Positions 58,150 through 64,000 of a stretch of 64,000 nt of DNA are shown here, in pieces. Position 1 is the stretch's first letter. Each line of letters opens with the position of its first letter. Origin of the DNA: Blattamonas nauphoetae (lineage: Eukaryota > Preaxostyla > Oxymonadida); the NCBI GenBank assembly GCA_033064195.1, contig JARBJD010000002.1:682001-746000 (forward strand), given 5' to 3'. The position numbers were made by a program, and so were the translations under genes. The notes beneath the pieces were generated by a model that was not told the origin of the DNA, ran no database searches, and was given only the letters and a program-made list of their open reading frames with translations.

Positions 58150-61035
58150 ATGTCCACTCAAAAATCGAGTTTATCAATCATTCAGCAAATAGAATCACAT
58201 TTAATTGACAAAGAAGAAGAAAACGAACGCTTAAAACAAGATCTCCGTCGTCTCGAGGCAGATTATCGTCACAACCTAAATGCGATTGAGCAGACGAATA
58301 ATGAACTCGATCAATATGTTTCTGCATGTGAAACACTTCGACAATTAGTTTTAGAGAAGGATAATCAACTAAAGCTCCTTGAGAAGCAGATTCGTGATCA
58401 ACAATTTGAACACAGAAACCTACAGGACAATTATTCGAGGTTAGAACGCGAAACAAAACAAGAAATTGGTCGCATTACAGATTTATTGAACAACGAACAA
58501 CTTCAGCATGAGTCAACGATTCGTTGCATTGAGGAAAACAGTGAAGCTGACAAACAAACTCTCAAACGCAGGCTAAGCAAAACTGAAGAAGCAATGGAAG
58601 CTATGAGACAGCAATTACTCCTTGCTGCTGAATCAACGACACGAACTGTCCAAAAAGATGCTGAAAGGATGGTATTGCTGTACCAGCAAGAAAAAGAACA
58701 AGAAGCTAAACGTGCGAAGAGATTCGAAGATTCATTCGATCAATCTCAACGTAATTTGGAACAATCTATCCAAAAAGTTCAGAAGTTAAATGATAACATC
58801 CTCAAACTTGAAGAAGAGAAGAAGAATATTGAATGGCGTCATGACGACCAAACTGCACAGCTTCTGAGCAGAATTTCCGAACACGAATCAACAATTGCGT
58901 TGCTGACCAATCAACTCACAGAAAGCCAGACAGATTCAGCGACTTGGGCAGATCGATATTCGAGAGAAGTTGCATCTGCACAGAACCAAAAGATAACAAT
59001 GGAAAATGAACTTCGATCTGTCAAAGCAAAAGATGACGAAATCATGCAACTGAAATTGGATAAATGTTCACTTGTGACACAAATTGAAGAACTTGTCCGC
59101 CAAATTGAGACCGAGAAGCAGTTGAGGAAGGAAGCTGACAAGTCTCATCGACATTCACAAGCAGCCATTTCCGAGCTCCAGTCACAACTCGTGCGAATGG
59201 ACATGTCTTGCAAAGAAAGAGATAATATCATCAAGTCATACGACATTGAGCTGACAGAACAGCGAGGAATCGAAGAGCGTCTCAACCATAAAATTGCCAC
59301 ACTCAAACAACAACTCCAAATCACACGGGTCTCATCTGCAGCGGCACGAATCCTCGTTGGTGAACACACACTCGCAGCTGATGTTATGCAAACTGTTTGC
59401 CTCTTTTCTTGATCACGTTTCAGAATCTCACTCGAATTCAAGCCATTGCCTCCAGACAAGAACAAGAACTCAAAGACAGTCGCCAACACGCAGCTGTCCT
59501 TCAACAAGCACTTTCCAAGAAAGACACTGAAACAGCCCAGGAGAACACCCAACGAGAAAACACCCTCCGAAGCCAGATTGAAGTCATGAACAGTGTGATC
59601 AAGGAAAACGAGAAGGGCATGGAGATCCTCCGTCAAGAGAACGAAGCCCTGCAGGAAGAGCTGGACACTTTGATCGTCGCATCGCAGGAGACCGAAGAGA
59701 GACACGAACGGGAAACGAGCATCCTCAAACAACAAATTGACCTCAGTGACAAAACGAATGCCAGACTCAGCAGTGAAATGAGTGCTTTGGAACGCGACAA
59801 TCAGAAAATGAAGAAGCAGATTGCTCAGATCTCGAGAAGCTCAAACTCCATCGCTTCTCACCAAAACACAATTTTTGACCTCCAAACGGAAATAGGTTCG
59901 CTCTTCTCATATTTTCATTTTTCCAGCACTCAAAGACGAAGAGATCAGCCGACTTCGCAGCGAAAGAGAAACGATGATTGAAATCACAGACATCCTCACG
60001 TCGACCCTTGCAGCAACTCCTCCCCGATATCAACGATTGGCGTTGGAGCAGATTAACGAAAGGAAGCTGTCGATGACGCAATCCACACATTATCGTCAGT
60101 CGTCTGCAGCAGAGAATCAGCGGCGGATGAAAGAGTTTGAAGAAACGTACCAGCGTGTCAGCATGCTCATCAACAAACAGAATCAACAAATCATCGATGC
60201 TGAAGATGACAAATTAATCGTCCATTCAGCTCCTCCAACTGTTACTCAGCCGCATCATCCCCAATTCGTGCGGCCAGCAAATCCAACACCTCAGAAACAG
60301 AGTCTGGAACAAGATCCACTCATCGACAATCACGAAGAAGAGTCAGACGAGGAGTGGAATGATGGACGGCAAGAAACATGGATTCGAGCCAAACAAGCAG
60401 AAATGGACGAGAAGAATCGCCAACGAATTGAACAAAACCAACTGGCACTGCTCAATGCAAATCGAGAGGCAAACCAACCACACGTCGATGAACACTCGTC
60501 TGAATCAACCATTTCGTCCATCCAAGAACTCTCGTCCATCCAGAACCAAAGAGCGAAACTCCAAGAAGACGCCTCCCTTCTGGCGGAGGAGTTCAAACGT
60601 CAGTCAACGTCCCAGTCTCGACGCTCACAAACGTCGCATCTCCCATCCCGCCCGAAACTCAAGGAGAGAAATAGTGACACTGCGAGTCTTCCCAAAAACC
60701 CGCGAAAACACACCCAGAAGCAGAATGAAGTTCCACAGCCAGATCTTTCTGTTGACGGAAGTCGAATATCATTGACCGAGAAGCAGGCGCCGAGTCGGAG
60801 ACCAACAACCCCGACGAAGCCATCTCCACTGGCCAACTCGTTCATCACATCCGATTCGGAGACGTCCCCTGAAACCTCCAAGCCACCAAAGCAGGCAACA
60901 CATCCAACCCCCTCTCCTCTCAACCCACAGACAAGGGGTTCTCGTTCCAATCCAACACACCCCAAGAAGCCAAAAGAACGGCGACTCACCCGCGAGGAAG
61001 AGGCAAAGCTGAAAGCATGTTCTTCTCTTTTGTAA
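58150..61035 (+). CDS. Long coiled-coil protein, unrecognised
   Basis: About 941 residues in three exons; introns of 29 nt (after QT, near 59391-59419) and 31 nt (after EI, near 59896-59926) restore frame. Almost the whole N-terminal two thirds is one coiled coil (HLIDKEEENERLKQDLRRLE, NDNILKLEEEKKNIEWRHDD, KQLRKEADKSHRHSQ). Then comes a segment SRLRSERETMIEITDILTST, which resembles centrosomal or ciliary coiled-coil proteins, and a Ser/Pro/Thr-rich basic tail with KKPKERRLTREEEAKL. A centrosomal or flagellar scaffold is possible but unproved. The end at 61035 is uncertain because a GT-AG pair near the stop could add a few residues. Tail to tail with the sugar nucleotidyltransferase gene. Confidence 0.75.
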
Positions 61036-61173
61036 CATTGTCAGTTCTTTTCCTCAGAATTAGCAAAAATCCAGCAGCAAGAGACACAGGGAAAATGAAG
61101 AGTCACCGAGCTCCGATGACAACTAAATCAAAGAGTGCTTTGAGCAGACGCAAGGGATGACCCAAAGAACTAT

Positions 61174-62623
61174 TTACAGATCCTCCTTTGCACGAGGAGA
61201 GAGAGCAATGGACAACTTTCCGTCTTTCTCTTCAACGACAATCGACATGTCTTTGATTCCAAGCGCACACACTCGGACCGACGAGGGGTGTGCATTGTTA
61301 ATATCGACTGACGAACACTCAACCAACACGTTGCCTTCCTTTGTCTCGTCCACCTTCTGTTTGAGGTCCTTGAGCCTTGCTGAGATTGCATCTGGGATGA
61401 GCGCCAGGATTCCTTCGTCGGAATGGATGGCAATGAGATCCTGCAGAAGATTGTCAAAGAGACGCACAAACTGTCATTCCTGTGATGGTCAGGCTCGCTA
61501 GTGTAGAAGCGACACATCCTTTCGATTGGATGAACTGCACGTTACCGTACTTGACGTTCTTGTGCTCGTCCTTCTGAATCGACTCCACCTTCTTGAAGGC
61601 ACCCCAGCCACCAACATCGAACCAGGGGAAGTTGCCTGGGATAACTGCGCCGACGAGGGTGGGGTGGTTCTGCTCGGTCAGTGGCATCATGACAACATAG
61701 TCCACACTGGAATCCACAGTCTGAGCGGGGTTGAGGGGATGGGCCACTTTGGGCGGGAACGTGAGAAACACCTTGTTCCGCTCTTCTTCATTTGGGGCGG
61801 AACAGAGCTGTTGGTAGATGGAGAAGAATTCTGGGTGGAAAGCTTCGAGGGCTTTTTCCATTGTCGAAACACGGAACACAAACATGCCTGCATTCCATGT
61901 CCAGCTGGGATGAGACAGTGGGGACGAGGCCGCTTGCTTGTTTGCATCAACCATTTCTTGGGCCCTTTGCACGTTTGGTTTTTCTTCAAAGCAGATCAGG
62001 GGATACCCGATGCATTCAGGATGGGTATGCTTCGAAAGGGGGATCTTTGTTGATGTGTCAGAATTAATGGCTCCGAATGGTGTCCAGTCTGCGGGGTTGT
62101 TCGTAGGTGTGATTCCAATGGTGACGATCGCTTCTTTTACAGACGCGATTTCACGAGCAGTTTCCATTGTGGAGCGGAATGCATGGATGTTAGAAATAAT
62201 ATGGTCAGCCGTTACAACACAAAGAATATCATCAGGATTCGACTGTCGAACCCGACACATTGCCAGGAGAATGGCAGGAAGGGTGCTCCTTGCTGCTGGT
62301 TCGCATAGGAAATTATCTTTTGGGAGCTCTGGAATGTGCTCTGAAAGGATTGGAGCAAAAGATTTTGCGGTGACAATCAAAAATCTATGTGGATCAAGTT
62401 CTTCAACAGTGCTCTGAAAAAACTGGATAAAAACGGGAATACATCAGTTGTTTTTGCACAAAGTCTGTCGAACGCTTGCTGGGCTAAAGTTCTGCCAGTA
62501 TGAGCAGGGTCGAAGAGAATTTTATTCATTGGGAAAAACCTGGAGCTGAAGAAAAAGAGACGAGCGGTGATACAGAAGAATAAAACGATATGATCTCAAA
62601 TACCTTGCACCTCCAGCCATCAT
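61174..62623 (-). CDS. GDP-mannose pyrophosphorylase-like nucleotidyltransferase
   Basis: Predicted mannose-1-phosphate guanylyltransferase-type enzyme. First exon starts MMAGGASSRF at 62623; after introns of about 60 and 29 nt the frame is FFPMNKILFDPAHTGRTLAQ, STVEELDPHRFLIVTAKSFA, EPAARSTLPAILLAMCRV and CVVTADHIISN (family: EPxxRNTAPAI...P.DH.I). Further: WTWNAGMFVFRVSTM, GNFPWFDVGGWGAF (family: WxDxGxW), and after a 31-nt intron a beta-helix-like C-terminus (NVLVECSSVDINNAHPSSVR). The glycine-rich loop is GGASSRF instead of the common GGxGTRL. Substrate is not certain; GDP-mannose for glycosylation is the best guess. Head to head with DDX52. Confidence 0.78.
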
Positions 62624-62691
62624 ACATGCCCACCACTGAGTTATCATCTTTTCTTGAGTACAGATCGTTCCCCCACCACAAAGATTTCCAC

Positions 62692-64000
62692 ATGGAGGAT
62701 GATCTCTTCAGGAGTCTTACACTGGGCGCAAAGTTTACGAAAAAAGATGAACTTCTCATGAAAACAGTTTTTGTATCAAAATTTCTCCATTACTTTTCAA
62801 AACCATTGTACTTCTTCCTCATCTTCATCAAGAAACCAACAAAGCCAACGAACTCAGACCAAAATGAGTCAACTCAATCTGAACCATCATCTTCATCATG
62901 GGTTGATTGTGATATCTTCTCAATGAATCCTACGGAACCAAAGTCGAATACCCCAAAAAAGACCAAAGCAATCAAACTTCCGTCATTTTCTGCGCTCCGT
63001 GAGGAAGATGTACGAAATTCAACAAACCTATTCACCTTGTTGTTGACTTTATATCCCATACTGCATTCTATTACCTTCTTTCATGCATATTTGTTGATTT
63101 ATACCTATCAAAATTCCTCAGATCAAAAAATTGCAGAAAGAACAAAATGTTCATGTTGAAGGAATCAAGGACTGGAAGAAAATGGATTCTTTTGAAGGGT
63201 TTCTCAATTTTTACGACATATTATGACCAGAACTCTTCCTGACGTCATTCTCCCAAACTTGACTCGTCTTGGATTCTCAATCCCAACACCAATCCAAATG
63301 ATGGCCATTCCGATTATGTTGGATGTATTGTACTATTTCTCATAAAATTGTCCAGAAAATAAGTTTAGTAGCAATAGCTCCAACGGGATCAGGAAAAACC
63401 GCAGCATTCATGCTGCCCATCATCATGAACCACCTTGTATCTGGCCCACTTCTCGATCTCATTGTGTTTCTTCTTAGAGCTACCCAAGCAAAAGCCCTCA
63501 TCGTCGAGAACTCCAAGCAGTGATCATCGCCCCAACAAGGGAGCTTGAGAAGCAGCTGTTTGCCACCGCAAAAACTCTTTGCACAGGGTACCCCTTCCTC
63601 TCTTCTTCTTTTATCGCCTCTCTGCAGACTCGATATGACTGTGTCGTTGCCCAAAGTGAACGATCGGTCTGAGCACGAGCATCACTACAGCCTGCCCCCC
63701 GACACGAACATCCTGGTCACCACACCGAACCCCCTCATCTCCCTCATCACACAGGACAGGCACATCCTCCGCTCGATTGATTGGTTGGTCTTGGACGAGG
63801 CTGATGCCCTGCTTGGGGATTCGTTCCACAGCCAGATTGAAGCGATCATCAACACCACCAACGCCTCCCTCACGCGCTATGCCTTCTTCACAGCAACCTA
63901 CGATACCTCCTTCCAAGACACACTGGTGAAGGACAAGAGCCCTGCCCGCCTCATCATTGGTATTCAGTGTGTTCCTCTCCTTCTCATTGCTGCAGCTCCA
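62692..64000 (+). CDS. DDX52: DEAD-box RNA helicase DDX52/ROK1 (5' part, cut by window end)
   Basis: Start of the ribosome biogenesis helicase Rok1/DDX52. N-terminus MEDDLFRSLTLGAKFTKKDE (human: DLFRRLGAGAKFDTR) supports the start at 62692. After introns: LQKEQNVHVEGIKDW (human: NKHKIHVQGTDL), LPNLTRLGFSIPTPIQMMAI (Q motif), APTGSGKTAAFMLPII (motif I), VIIAPTRELEKQLFATAKTL (Ia), NILVTTPNPLISLI (Ib), IDWLVLDEADALLG (DEAD, motif II) and FFTATYD (motif III). The C-terminal RecA domain lies outside the window. Introns include ones near 63000, 63325-63360 and 63600. Rok1 acts in early 18S rRNA processing. Confidence 0.88.

Overview
This window comes from a compact, gene-dense nuclear genome of a protist that uses the standard genetic code. 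Evidence: about 30 spliced or splice-ready eukaryotic genes (condensin, SPO11, PPWD1, CPSF30, RPP30, MED11, eL39), a tRNA-Pro(AGG), GT-AG introns that are mostly only about 29-35 nt long, and very short gaps between genes. A PPi-dependent phosphofructokinase fits an anaerobic or microaerophilic lifestyle, and an axonemal dynein light-chain domain suggests a flagellated cell. My best guess is a metamonad, perhaps an oxymonad or relative; this is inference from style and not a match to a reference. All exon models were made by eye from reading frames and GT-AG borders.

Layout. 0.1-8.5 kb: PPi-PFK, an MRG15-like chromatin protein, a large unrecognised helical protein, a double B-box coiled-coil protein and a two-RRM protein. 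8.5-16 kb: a coiled-coil/SPRY-like protein, a four-pass membrane protein, an RRM-nitroreductase fusion whose RRM is copied from the neighbouring gene, the Hsp90 co-chaperone TTC4, an axonemal dynein light-chain-domain coiled-coil protein and a Gly/Cys repeat protein. 16-25 kb: CPSF30, protein phosphatase 1, an armadillo-like protein, RNase P subunit RPP30, a small MED11-like gene and another intron-rich unrecognised gene. 25.1-29.06 kb: an element with 1.4-kb, almost identical inverted arms around a 1.16-kb spacer. 29-36 kb: a class-3-type aldehyde dehydrogenase, tRNA-Pro, SPO11, a second MRG protein and the ATPase OLA1. 36-46.8 kb: a long vWA protein, two spliceosomal-type cyclophilins (PPIL3 and PPWD1) and a SEL1L-like ERAD protein. 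47-58 kb: condensin subunit D2, a perfect 146-bp-arm palindrome, an ODR-4-like membrane protein, ribosomal protein eL39 and a SAPS-domain phosphatase regulator. 58-64 kb: a 940-residue coiled-coil protein, a GDP-mannose-pyrophosphorylase-like enzyme and the start of the helicase DDX52/ROK1, cut by the window end.

Most genes are core housekeeping functions (RNA processing, chromatin, ER quality control, phosphatase control, ribosome biogenesis) and do not form an operon or pathway cluster. The dominant organisation is head-to-head pairs with start codons 35-200 bp apart, alternating with tail-to-tail pairs. The least ordinary items are the RRM-nitroreductase fusion, the long inverted-repeat element, the palindrome at 53 kb, and the tight intron-length class of about 29-31 nt.
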